This document shows, in pieces, positions 13,791 to 25,939 of a stretch of 64,000 nt of DNA. The stretch's first letter is position 1; every line of letters begins with the position of its first letter. The DNA comes from Paralichthys olivaceus. Lineage: Eukaryota; Chordata; Actinopteri; Pleuronectiformes; Paralichthyidae. The notes beneath the pieces are model-generated. The model ran no database searches. It saw nothing but the letters and a program-made list of their open reading frames with translations, and was not told the DNA's origin. The translations under genes were made by a program, and so were the position numbers. Where the stretch lies: positions 15,467,501-15,531,500 of the forward strand of contig NC_091110.1 in the NCBI RefSeq assembly GCF_024713975.1. Direction: 5' to 3'.

Positions 13791-16313
13791 CCTTCTCATT
13801 CACCTTAAGTCTGCTTCAATCAAACAAATTGTGCATGACTAGCCTGAACAACTGATACTACCACTAGTATATAGTGGAAAGTGGAAGAAAATCTTGAAAC
13901 AAAGAAATGGTTAATCGTAATTAATGTATTATAATAAATCAGAATAAGACCTGAAACATAGTGAAGAAGAAAATGAAAACAAAGAGGAGACGAGGTAAAT
14001 CTAAATAATGGAGGGCCTGCGGCTGAGGTAACCTGACCTGCAGTCTGTGAACTCTGGTGTCAGGTATCAGAGCTGCTGCTGCCTCCGCACGAAAAACAGA
14101 TGATAACTCGCTGTTCTCTGGGGAAAAAAATTGCATTTGACAACACAGAACAGAATTGCCAGAAATAAAATATGTCAAACTGTGTCATATTCAGATGGAG
14201 AAATGGCACATTCCATAGTGAAAGTGATTTTATGAAATGAAATTGAAGATTCCTCTTACTTACGAAACAACTTCATCTGAATATTTACGGCATTTACACG
14301 TGACTAGAATGTATAATGCAATATTAACAAAATATTACCATTGATCAAAAAAAAAAGAAGACACAAAACAGGTCAAGTGAAACTATAAGTTATATTTCAG
14401 GAAAACAGTAAATGACAGAAACACATTCTACATGTATTCACTGTATTTCACGTATATACGGAAATGTTGCCCCACCATGATACATTAAAAGTGTGTTTAC
14501 AAACATTTTCATTCAAAGTAAATTATATGTTTCTGGAAAAAAATGAAGGCTGATGGTTCACCCTGTTCGAAACCCGGAGAGAAACGTCAAAGTCGCACCT
14601 GAAACTGAAACATCGACTGGATTTACTATGTGAGCGGAAAACTGACATTGTAACACATACAGTGTAAAGTACTGTGATGCATTCAGGTTATTACCAGCTG
14701 CAACAGTGTGTGTGTGTCATAGTGAAACCTGGTCCTGAATACACGCAGTGTAACAGGAACAACTAGAGGTGGTTGTGAGTAATTTGGCAGGCGTTTATAC
14801 GTCCTTCGGCCTCTGGACAGATTTTATCACCCAAATAACGTCAATGTTGTTTTCTAAATGCACATGACACAGTTACGAAACTTTGCAGGTGTTCAGTTGA
14901 GATTGAAACAGAGGCCAAGTTTGAAAATGGGTGCGGTCAGACCCATGAGTACTGGGTTCTCATGTGATAACGTAAGTGCTCATTGGTCAGGAAATCAAAA
15001 TGTGAACACGTCACAAGATCTTCTCTTGTCATCACATCTGTCATTGCTCAATTGTTTCCATTTCTAATATAGACATCAGATAAATTTATCTTATATTGAC
15101 ATTATTCAGAAGTTATTGAAAAACTCAACAGTGGTGTTTGTATCCTTTAAATCTCAAAACAAACCATTGTTGCTCGTTGCTTTAAGGGAATGTTATGAAG
15201 TACACAAAAATAATTCTAACTTATCGCCCCCAAATGGAAGTTTAGAGGTTGTGGTCAACTACAGAGCAATTTCTGTGGCTGATCCACCTCAGTGACACTG
15301 ACGTAAATGGGCTGAAAGCAATAAGACACCATGATTGTCAAATGCTTTGTTAGAGATTGTCCCCAGAAGAGTTTGAAATGGACAAGAATCACATAAAAAG
15401 CCAACACACAGTAACTTCAATAATTCCAAGTCGGAAAGCACCGAAGTATCTGTGCCCTGAGCCTGACCTCTGACCTCCTGGGACTGAGAGAAAACAGAGA
15501 CACAGATGGTTTAAGTTCAACATCCCAAAGAACAAACAATAACTGCAGAGCTGCTTCTCAAAACAAGCAGAAAAATAAAACCGGCCTGAACTCAGTTGTT
15601 TTAGGTCATTCAAGGCACAAAGACACAAAGTTGTGGTGTGGTAAAGATGTGACAGTGTCTGAGTTGTTGTGTGTGAGATGAAGGCATTGCAAGTTGCTCA
15701 AATAGCAAGCTGTGATGAAAATCCGACCACTGAAGTGAATCAACAGATTGGAATCTGCCCACTTTTTCTCTGTTCATATTCAAAAAACAAAAAACTTGTC
15801 CCATCAAAACAATACTGAGCAGGTAATTCAAGTAAAAACACACATAGAGATACAGATAAATTCATCGAGTCCAGTATTTTACTCATTATAAGATCCATTT
15901 CACGCTATTTGGGGAGTTTGAGTGAAATCGTGAGGCAGTGGAGACCTGCAGAGATCACATGACCCTCAGAACCCGGGAATCCAGAGGCAGCCCAGGCATA
16001 TTAAAAGCAGCTGTTTTTAATATCTCCGCAGTCCCGCTGAGTTGCCAGATGTGCATGCAGCGTCAGCAAAGTCCCAAAGTTACTGGTACATTCATCAGAG
16101 CTGTCCAGATAATACAAGTTGTCATTCCACAGCCCAGTGGCCTATATTTTTTGAATAGAGTGGAGAACCCAGGATCCATGACTTCACAAGTCTCCAAGGT
16201 GTTCTCTCTTACAGGTGTTCGCCATTACTAGAGAACGAGCACATCAATCAACCCTCTCTGCTTCCTTCTTCAGGAATCCCCAGCCTTCATGGTCCAACCT
16301 CACCCTCTCATCC
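13791..16313. other. Noncoding gap between the convergent cspg4-like and snx18 genes
   Basis: No coding exon is supported. The part next to 16313 is presumably snx18 3' UTR on the minus strand. An ATTAAA on that strand at 16016-16021 is a possible weak polyadenylation signal. The rest is ordinary AT-rich DNA with a very short TG run near 14706. Confidence 0.5.
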
Positions 16314-19300
16314 TTACTGGTCATCGTCGTATCTCTGCAGCGTGTCCTCCAGCTTGGTCGTGATCTTCTGGAAGAAGCCGATCTGCTGGCGGAGGTGATG
16401 CTGCATCTGCGAGCGGAAGTCCCGTACACGTGTGCGGTGGAAGTGTTGGATCTCTGCCAGCGTGGCACAGGAAATGATGTTGCAGCGGTCGTGGAGGTCA
16501 CCTTCCTGCTTCGGACAGTCTTTCACCTTGGTGAGTGCACCTGGAAGAGGACGGGAGAGGGAGGTGGGTAAAAGAGAAGGAGAGGATTGAGAAAGTGTGG
16601 CAGGTGTACATGGATCCAAAACCTTTCAATTTGTTTTTCGATGAGAAAACTATACATCTATTATTGTGAAGCTTAACTGATTTAAATTCCTGACATGAGA
16701 GTGGTTTCAATCTGCTCATCGAACTTTCAGAAAGAAAGAGAAGCAAATTTCCCAAAATGTCAAACTATGTCTTTAGCACCATCCCTACAAGCCTGAGACA
16801 AGTGGCTGCATGAGCATGAAAAGGGACAACTGAAGAGCAGAAAACAGCAAATTCAGCTAAAACGTTGGAAAGATTATGTGGATTATGGTTAAAACATTTT
16901 CCCAGCAGACATTTTCACTGTCTTGATCTACTTTGGTTGCTGTCATATGATAAGAGCAGTGCTAGACTGAATGTGGCCACGGCCCAGACAGTAAAATGAA
17001 ACTTCTGGCCCCAACATAAGCCTGAGTCCTCGGCCCAAGTGCCCAAATTGATCCAGATGTGGAAGTAGCATCTGACTGTAGAAACTCAAATATGCCCAAG
17101 TATTTGCCAGAATGCAGTAAAATTATCAGTTTTCTGAATACTGAGATATTAAGTGTTGAACTGAATATCAAAGCTGCAGAATGTTAAGTAAAGCAGGAAC
17201 ACAAATTCATAATGACAGAGTAGTGGGTAATCCACAAATTAGTGAAGCTAGTGACTAGCCCACAAATTAAAGAAATTGGTGGCTAGCCAAAATATTACAG
17301 AAGCTAGCGGTTACCCAACAAGTGATGCTAGGATTTTGTAAAGAAAAGCTGCCTTTTCATTTCCTCTTTCGTTTGAAAATGAATGAAAAGTCCGTTTTTA
17401 ATTAAACAATAGGCTTGTGGATCCTATGGTTAAAAAGTCTGATTATAACATTTTTAGACACTACAGAAATGTAGGGACTATCTCATTGGTCATACTATGA
17501 CTCATATTGTCTACTTTAGTTTTATATAACTTTGAGGGGGAAGTGGGACAGCTGAAGAGGAACTAATGTTGACGCTCACATGGCAGCATTTGGAGGAAAT
17601 TACAAACCAGTGAGTTGCTTGGTATGACTCTGCTTCCTGACCTTGATGACCACGGTTTCTCTCTGTATCTCACACACACGTCAAAAACACACAGAGAACA
17701 TGGCGAAATCAAACCACATGGACTTTGCTCTCCTTGCTGCCAGGCGATTACAGAGCTGTAATCTGAACTCTTGTACTGGTGGCCTGTGGGAAACTTCAGG
17801 GTCTGAACCCCCCTCCTCTCTCTAACACACACCCTCCCCTATTCTTTCTCCTTCCTTCTTCTCCTCAACCAGGAGGAAGAAGAAAAAAAGAGGGAGAAGA
17901 AAAGAGGAGGAGGGGAAACTAATCCTGCGATGGCTCCATTTTGCATTCCTGCAGTCCCAGGGCAACACAGTACAAGAGGCCCAGGAATCTCTTGCTCATT
18001 CAAATCAGATGTAGCCTTCGGAACTCACAGACAGAACAAGCTAAGACGTCCCGTCACGTCTTCATACTGTACGGGGACATTTAGGTCAGCAAACCTGTCC
18101 GCATTAAGTTCCCAGCAGCTGTTTATGCTACAATGCCTTTTTAATTTGGATGCTATTGGAGAAACTGTTCAGGCCTTGTGTGAGAGGAGTCTGTGAAGTC
18201 TTCATGTGTTAAATCAAAAGATTGTAATTCAATGGTTTGTTTAGTTAGAGAAAACAAGCAGAGTCGTCTCATGAGGTCCCTTCATCCGATCAACTGTTAT
18301 GGAAACTGTGACTAAACCGTCCATCTTTTCTAAAAGGTGGTTATGACAGCGGTGCAGATTTGAGGGGATGTGTTCATGGGTGTGACTCAGTCCTATGAAA
18401 GCAGCCATGGATTACTCAGAGTCTGAGTCTCTCAACTTCCACATAATTCTGTGCCAATGATTCCCATTTCTTCAGAAGGTTTCAACCCCCTGACCCCTCT
18501 TGAGAATATTTGTTTGGTAAAAAGGATCAGGTTGTGTCAGGCATACAAATAAACACTTTAATCACAAAATACATCTGTATTGGCTAAGAAGAATGAAGTC
18601 AGGTGATTGTCTGCTGCTGGTCACAGACAGACACACCGGGCTGTTTGCTGATGAGATGGACAGAACCGGGAATTTTTGGTGTGTCCCTCTGTTAAAGAGT
18701 CTGGATAGAATCTGTATTTTTGATGGAGAAAAAACTCTGTTCTCAATCCTGCCAAGAACTGCATTTCTTTCTGCACAAAGCATAGGTAGCTTCAGTTTCC
18801 TTAAATGGAACCCATACTGTATCCAAGAATGCTGACAGTGCTTTTTGTGCTTTGAGAAGCAGAAAAGATGATGCTGTCATATCATGTGACACCTCCATGA
18901 ATCCCCTTAAGAAAATTAGGTCAAATTATTTTAGCTTGAGTTGCAATTAGTTGGTTTGAGTAAAGTTTTCATTGTGTTTCACTGAGTCACCGGGATAACT
19001 AAGAACAAATAGTCAGGCTTTCAGAAGTGAAGGAGATGCTACACAGGGGACATAAACCACTGTGTTATTGGTCAGTCAGAAAGTAGGTGAACTCCTGTCT
19101 GTCCCGGAGACCATTGGGATTCAGTCTGTTTCCATAGTGCGGAGCTGTGATTGTATCTAGAGACCAGGGCTCAGTGGACTATAGAAACGGTGCCTCTAGG
19201 TTTGGCAAACGTCAGGACTCTGCTTGCCAGGAGCGACTCCCTCCTCCCAACCTGCAGCGAACTAACAAGCTAACTCCTCTGCAATAAGGCCTTTTGTACA

Positions 19301-22300
19301 TGTCTGCGTTTTCAAACGAGCGAGCACAGGCCCTCACAGTATCCAGCGTGTTAACAATGGACCGGCCACTGGTTTCAGTTTTCCACCCAGATTGACGCTG
19401 CAGTTCAGTAAATGAAAACAGATGTTGCCTTTGGTTAGGAAACAGTCAGAATCTGGGTCTTTGTCTATTGTCTGCCTTTAAGTGACGTGGTTATAGGGAG
19501 GCTGTTGCCTAGATGCATTTTAGTTCATTAATTTATTTTTTTATGCAAGTTAACATAGTTAAATTTGTGAGGCATTTGTTCCATTAAATATTATTGTCTG
19601 CTGTCAAAGTTTCTCATGTCCTGCATCTGATTAATTTCTGGCGAGAAGGTTGGATGTTCAGTCCACAACGTCTCACATTGCTTACTCATAACACTCGAGA
19701 TTTCTTTTTGCCTCAGGTTTTAAAGGAAATATCGTAGACAGTAAAGATGGTGCCTCCCCTTTCTCCCAGTCTCAGCTGTCAATCATTACCTTTTACCCTG
19801 TTTTTATAGCATCAAATAACTAATTAAAACCAAACTTACTTGAACATACATCATGGCCTATGTCCCACCCCCTTAACATGGAGGAGGTGGGATCTAAGAC
19901 CTATACTGCTGCCGGCCACCAGGTCGCAATATGCTATATTAATGATTAAAATGAATATACAACCTTTTACATGTAAATAAACTTACTGTCACTGAGGTAG
20001 ATTTATGCAATATGGCAAACATTATGGTTCTTGAACACACATTCCCACCTTTTTGTACATGGATGATGTCCGGGAAATTGTCCAGGTGTCCTCTGTACAG
20101 GTCCAGCAGGTCCGAAATGGGATCCAGGTCCTGGCGCGGCTGCTCAGCGAAATACTCTCCTATCGCCTCGTAGGTCTCGCCAGTGTAAGAGATGGCCTTG
20201 TTCAGGCCGGTTGAGTAGGCCTGCTGGTCCAGCTCGAACGCTTGCGCTAGGAGTTTGAAGGACTGTCCCACCTTCTGGTACTCCTTTTTGAAACCTGTAA
20301 TTTGTTTGCGTGCGAATTCGTTGATGGTGGTGTTGACGACGACAATGTTCTCGTCCATCCTTTTGGTGAAAGTCTTGAAGCCTTCGACTTTGCTCTCGAC
20401 TTCCTGGAGGTCCAGAGGAACGGCAGGCGGGCTGAAATGGGAGAAGTGCGGGGAAAAGAGGGTTAATACCTCCAACGCAGAGGTTCTGTTTTCATCTGCA
20501 GTTGTTTGTTTATTTTTCTGCTCATAGCAGGATGACGCAAAAACTACTGGATGGATTTCTACAAAACTTGGTTTACAGTGTTGGTCAGAGAATAATCTAC
20601 TAAATTTGAGAACCTATATCTACAAGTGTTTTTAATTTGGTTTTGATTTAATTTATGGGAACTGCTGCCTTTATGGAGAAATGTGCCATTCTAGGTTTCA
20701 GACCTTCTAGCCTTATTCTGAAAATCCTCCATGATTTCTTCCTTCAGTTATGCATGACATCATCTTTATTACACAATCATGTAAGGGCCAATTATTCCTT
20801 TGGTCTGGTTATCTTTCTTTTGCCATCAGACACGCCCAATGATAAAATGCCTTCATAGCTACAGTCCAGTGAAACAAGGATGACTAGAAACAAATTACTT
20901 ACATGTTCTAATGTTCTAAACTTAAATGTTCTAGTTACTTGGTCCAATCCCTTTACAGCTTTCATTTGCAGCGTTTGGAACATCATGTGAGCTGTAATTT
21001 ATTGTTTTTGCACTCAGTCTTTTCCTCAACTTTATACTTCAACCAGTAATTTCCTTTCACAATTTCCAGTGCCTGTGCTGGACTTTGATACACTCGGTGC
21101 TTAATGAGGATAACAGAGCCGTGACGGTGAGAAGTTAAGATAGACTGTAAGTTAATGAGGTCACCAGGCAATGGCCCATATTGAAAACCCACTCTGTGTA
21201 AAGTGGATGTTGGCTGATACACTTATCTACAACTGTTATCCGCTTGTCGGGCTTGTTGAATGCAGGTGGAAAATGTGACTGAATAAAGTCGAGCTCTTGG
21301 ACTTCAAGTGCCTGACATTAAACCTGGTGTTTTAAATTAAACATTACTGAAACTCAACTGAGAACCACAGCCGTCTACAGCAGATACATGATACATTACA
21401 GGCTATGGAAGCCATAAAAACATCTGTATGCATCTGTTATTTTAATGAACTCCACCAAGGAGGTTATGTTTTCATTGCCATTTGTCTGTCTGTAAGAAGG
21501 ATTATTTTGAAAACCACAGAATTGATTTCCATGACACTTTGTGGAAGGGTGGGGGAGGATTTTTTCACTTTCTTTAACATGGCGAGATAGAGCGTTAGCC
21601 TTGGTGGAGGTATGCATTTAAAAATGCCGCTCAAGGGCACTCATAGAGCTCATACCTACGCCCAGGCTCAACTCTCCCGTTATGAATTATAATAACAGTG
21701 AGATAAAAACATCATCAGTCAAAGGTTTTCTATAATTTGCAAATTATTAAAACAAACAAAGACTCTTATCGAGGATTCAAACTCACAACCTCTGCACCAA
21801 AGAACCCAATCTCCCACCTGATAGTGAGGAAGAAGTTGGCCCCGACCAGGTCGTCCCTCTCCGCCTTCCTCTTGCCTTGTTTCCAGGCTTTCTCGTCCGC
21901 CCCGCACGTCAGGAAATGCTGGAAAACGTCGCAGCGCGCCAGCACAGGGTGGCTGCTCATGTGGTTCATCCACCAGATCAGACCCTTCCTCCTCTTGGAG
22001 ATGAAGTCCTCCTCGAAGCGCCCGGTGGCCTGCTTCTCCGGCAGGCGGGGCACGGAGATGACGGGAAAACGCTCCACGAGTCGAGCGTAGAGCCAGTCGA
22101 AGTGTTTGTACCTGGAGGGAGGGAGAAAGACAGGACAAATGAGAGGAGAAGAGAGGCGAGGGTTGGGTGTGTGGGAATTAGGAAAAGAAGATGAGGTAAA
22201 TGGCCGCAGCGTGTTTGGTGGAAAGGAAGTGAAAAAGAAACATATGTATACGTTTTGAAACGAAATTGAAATGTAAGTGAGCATTTGTTGGTTTTAAAAC

Positions 22301-23279
22301 ACAGACCTGCTGACAGGGAAACAATTGGTGGAATCGCAGAGAGGTTTCTGAGGAACCAGTCGGGTCTGTTTTTGCTATTTTGTGGGAATAACTGTGGCCA
22401 CAGGAAGAACTAAGGAAACATTTATTTGAAGTGTATGGGGGTTTGGAGAATAAGCCCCAAGAGAGGGAAGAGGAAGAGGAGGAGTCTGGGGGAGAGCATG
22501 TACCTGCGGTTGACTCGTACATTGGTGTGCGTTGGGGTCAGGCCGTAAGACATGTAGCTCTTCATGCCTTTAAACTTGGTCTGCCTGGTGGGGTCGTCGA
22601 TGGTGCACGTGAAGGGGTACGGATCCTCCTGCCACTCGGGCCCGTTCTCCCCCATCACCACACAGATCCTGTCCCCATCCTTCACAAAAGCAGAGGCCTC
22701 CCCGAGCAGGAAGGCCTCGCCTCCGGACTTGACGAAGGTGGAGAACCTGTTGAGGTTCCTCCCCACCGTGGCCGAGCTCTTGGCCTGCTGCTGCTGCTGG
22801 TGCTGCTGGGAGATCCCACGCCGTGCGGGCAGGGAGGTGGTCACCGCGTACAGGGGGGGCGAGCTGCCCAGACCCTGAGGCGCGTCTGTCGCTGGGGAGC
22901 TGTCATCCCAGTCGTCGTCCCAGTCGTCATCACTGCCCTGGCTGGTGTGGAAGCTGCCCCCACCGCTGCCGACGCTGCCGGCCTCAGGGCCCCTCTGGGA
23001 CTGGGAGTCAGAGGACGTGAAGGAGGTCTGGGTGGGTGGCAGGGCTTTGGTTTTGCGTGAGGGGACGCCATTGTTGTTGGTGTTGGAGGTGATGTGGTCT
23101 CTGAGGATCTCCACATAAGAGGCAGGGAAGAGGCCTGCCTCCCCCCTGCTGTTCTCCCCCTCCAGCCAGCCATCCAGCTCCTCCTCGCTGAACAGAGTCA
23201 CCAGCTCATTCTCTGTTATGGAGATCTCCCCTGGGTTTTCAGAGTGGAAGTCGTACAGCACTCTGGCCTTCAGCGCCAT
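16314..23279 (-). CDS. snx18: Sorting nexin 18-type SH3-PX-BAR protein, complete, 4 coding exons
   Basis: SNX9-family protein that senses and tubulates membranes, works with dynamin and N-WASP in endocytosis and helps autophagosome formation. Exons on the minus strand: 22504-23279 (start ATG 23277-23279), 21818-22111, 20049-20431, 16314-16540 (stop TAA). The product has 559 residues. An SH3 domain occupies about 1-60 (ALYDF-type motif [14 protein letters not shown]). A linker follows with a polyglutamine run near 158-165 and the acidic WDDDWDD motif near 120-126, at the place of the LC3-binding motif reported for SNX18. The PX domain is at about 222-335, with [10 protein letters not shown] and [15 protein letters not shown]. 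The BAR domain is at about 350-559. The segments [17 protein letters not shown] and [10 protein letters not shown] favour SNX18 over SNX33 and SNX9. The BAR domain seems about 10 residues shorter than human SNX18 near residues 490-500. Start chosen because MALKAR is the family N-terminus. Confidence 0.94.
17219..17330. repeat. Degenerate minisatellite, about 4 units of 24-31 bp, in a snx18 intron
   Basis: Consecutive units begin TAGTGGGTAATCCACAAATT, TAGTGACTAGCCCACAAATT, TGGCTAGCCAAAATATTAC and TAGCGGTTACCCAACAAG. Each carries the core (C)CACAAATTA..GAAGCTAG with substitutions and small indels. It lies in the 3.5-kb last intron. Confidence 0.7.
20463..20645. repeat. Dispersed repeat copy 1 (ACTACTGGATGGATTTC family) in a snx18 intron boundary region
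   Basis: The stretch from the inverted cue ACCTCC through CAGAGGTTCTGTTTTCAT, ACGCAAAAACTACTGGATGG and ACAAAACTTGGT resembles a short element common in fish genomes. A second, more diverged copy sits 1 kb away at 21445-21645. Family name not known to me. Confidence 0.55.
21445..21645. repeat. Dispersed repeat copy 2, flanked by CCACCAAGGAGG / CCTTGGTGGAGG ends
   Basis: It begins CTCCACCAAGGAGGTTATG and ends CCTTGGTGGAGGTATGC. The two ends are near-inverted repeats, and the interior (GTTTTCATTGCC, GATTTCCATGACACTTTGTGG) aligns with copy 1. The termini suggest a MITE-like non-autonomous DNA element, which is inference. Confidence 0.6.
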
Positions 23280-25537
23280 AATCTAAAAACTATCCCTTGT
23301 CTGTGTCCTGTTTTCACTGCAAAGTTGCCTCAGGAACTTGCTTTTTCCTTTCTGGATCAAACCTTTAAGATGTCAGTGGAACCTAAATGAGATTTAGATC
23401 ATGCCAAAAGCAAATAATAATCATAATAGTAATAATCAGGCTGTTTTTTCCACGACTGTCAAGCGCAAACAAGCTCGTATCCGTGCGTAAAAGAACCAGA
23501 ACAGTATCCGATACGCACCTCCTCTCTCTGCGGCTCAGATATCATTAGTTTCCATGCAGAACTTCGTCCAAAGCGGAAAAATGCAAAAAGTAAAAAACCT
23601 GTTTCTTACAGAACGTGTTCAAGCTTTGAAGGCTGCAGTCGCTGCGTTATTGCTCCGGAGAAGAGCCGGGGAGGGGAAAGTCCTTCTCTTCCCCGAGATG
23701 CTTGTAAGTTGAAGGCACCAGTCCGAACACGTAGCTGACTAACGGAGGGTGGAGCCAGGAGCAAGTTCAGTCAAGTCACTGAATTCAGACAAAAAACCCA
23801 CAACCCACATTTAAAAGACTTGACATCATCCTGATAAACTGCGTTTGCATTATTTTAGTGCCATTTATTCCATCATTTTTTACTTTTATTTCCTATAAAA
23901 TATCTATTTATTATTATCATTTTTTTAAATTGTCTTAATTCAAGTTATTTGTATTGCACTTTAAATAATGCACTTGAACAGGAACAAACGACTTCAAGTA
24001 TAAATCACACATTGGAAATAAAACATACAAGTCATGATCAAACATTTATCATTTTTATTTTAACTCTCTCTTATTAATTCTCAGCAGTTTTATTTGTTTT
24101 GTCTAATTCTCCTCTCCTCTTGGTTAACATACATGAGAGGTGTTAGACAAATAATAGATCATCCTTGAAAGTGCCACTAAATCAATAGCTAACTCATAAT
24201 TAATTGGAATCCATCTTTTATTTAATAAGACATTTCTAAAAAAAACAGTTTTTAGCAGCTGCTGTTTGTGTTTTAAAGTTCTCATGTGTTCAGAAACATG
24301 TAAACGTGATGTAACCTGGATGTTTGAACATGCAGCTTTACTCCAGAGGTTTGTTTTCACATGATTTTGCAGAAGAAGGGAGAACTTGTTTCTCTCAATC
24401 ACAACTGGTCTGGAAGCAAAACATCAATGTTCTGTTTATATAAAGGTGAAGAGGAAACTTTGAACCTCACAGGTACATGAATTCAATCTAGACTTTACTG
24501 TGAAGTAGAAAACACTTGTTTACTTCTGAATTATATGTATGTATATGTTAATTTATCCTGGATTCTTCAATGAGTAAAAATAAATATGCCCAATTCTTCC
24601 TGTAGAAGTTTAGACATGAACACAATGCCCTATATAGAAATAAACTGTATGGATTATGGATTCACGACAGAAAAAGGATCAAAAACACTTATAATATAAT
24701 ATAATATAATATAATATAATATAATAGTTAAATGAGATAACAGTGTCTCCTCCTGTCCAGCTGGGGGCAGTAGAGACACTTTCCTGTTGGATTGTGTTGA
24801 AAGTGGTGCTGGACATTCGATTTTATTTATGATCGATTATTAATCGAGTTTAGTTTGAAGACAGAGAGAAACACAGGGGGACGATGGGAAACCTACTCAG
24901 ACGTCACAGCTGTGTGCAGACGGTTTAATGTCTCACATGGGACATTTAAGGACAGTTCAGTTTATACTTCACCGAGCTGTAAACAAAAGTCTATTTCCTA
25001 AAGACTGTGAGCAAAACAACTAATATTAAACTTCTGGAGGACTGAAACACAAAATAACTTCTATTAAAAGACAAACAGGTCCTCATTTACACCGTTAAAC
25101 AGCAAGGGCAACATTATTCTTATTAAAAAGTATGTATTACTTTAGGGATTCAGAAAAAACTAAAAAGGATTAAAAGAAATACCATTAACATCTGCACACA
25201 GTCTAAATTAACGTAAAATAAATCATGCAATATATGTGAACATCTTTAAAGAGTAATGTCAAAAACTCAGCAAGTAAAAAAGTCCCATAAACATTGCAAT
25301 GTTAAGATTTTGTTAAAGAAAATATTTAACAACAGAACATCTGGTTCTGAAAACTGCAGTTTCTGCTGGCGAGATATTTTATGGGCTTACAAACTTCAAC
25401 AAAGTGCTAGAGACGTCTCTGTCAGGTTGGATTTACTACAGCTATTTATTTCAACATGATAAAAGTACTAACATCTAAACTTATATCAGCGGAGCAAGAA
25501 ACAGACGTAAAGAAGCTGTTTGGACGTCAAAACCTTG
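23280..25537. other. Gap upstream of snx18 and kiaa1958-like: promoter side and AT-rich DNA
   Basis: The first 450 bp hold the presumed snx18 5' UTR and promoter, with a GC-rich patch near 23640-23700 (CTCCGGAGAAGAGCCGGGG). From about 23800 the sequence is AT-rich with no coding exon. A pentanucleotide microsatellite lies at 24691. No TATA box can be assigned with confidence. Confidence 0.5.
24691..24725. repeat. (ATAAT)7 microsatellite
   Basis: Seven perfect tandem copies of the pentamer ATAAT, directly readable. Confidence 0.95.
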
Positions 25538-25900
25538 ATGAGCTTTGGTGAAGTCATTCAGGTAAAAACTTTGAAAGCTGTAGACACTGTCTCTTCTCTC
25601 TCTCTCTCTGCTGCGGGCTTCCAACATGTTCACCCCACCTCCGACAGTCTCTGCAAACTCGTCCTCTGGGCTCACAGCCACGCCACCATCTGCAACCTCA
25701 TTCCCAGCATGCAACACAGAGCCCGGGGCTCTCACGTTAACCTACTGATGCCAGAACCCCACACCACCACGGGCCCTGTCATCATGTGGGGCTGTGGTGC
25801 TGGACACGCCTACCGCTGGTCCCTCAGCGACCAGAGCATCAGCTGCGGAGACTCCAGCCAGGGACGGGAGAGGATTGTCGAAGAGCGTCTGTCCAAGGAG
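25538..25900 (+). CDS. KIAA1958-like N-terminal coding exon (partial or degenerate locus)
   Basis: The translated motif SLCKLVLWAHSHATICNLIP followed by MWGCGAGHAYRWSL closely matches the N-terminus of vertebrate KIAA1958 (SENLSKLVSWAHSHGTIC and AMWGCSAGHAYHWPL, from memory). KIAA1958 also neighbours INIP in human, convergently as here. The function is not established. The family's C-terminus derives from a Crypton tyrosine recombinase. Only this exon is visible. It ends at a good donor (AAGGAG|GTAAAG), but the DNA that follows is a dispersed repeat and then the 3' end of inip, with no recombinase-like segment. The start is uncertain. The in-frame ATG at 25538 would make the (TC)n tract at 25594-25610 coding, and the ATG at 25626 is out of frame. 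Unspliced, the frame stops at 25939. It may be a shortened gene, a first exon with an unseen continuation, or a decaying remnant. Confidence 0.65.
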
Positions 25901-25939
25901 GTAAAGTTGAGCTTGGCCATGCAAGTAAACCAAACTTAA

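Noticed and set aside
22504-23279. SNX33 identity for the sorting nexin, suggested by the CSPG4 neighbour
   Set aside because: SH3 and linker words such as YDFHSEN are shared, but [17 protein letters not shown], the [10 protein letters not shown] block and the PX start fit SNX18 much better. SNX33 remains a minor alternative.
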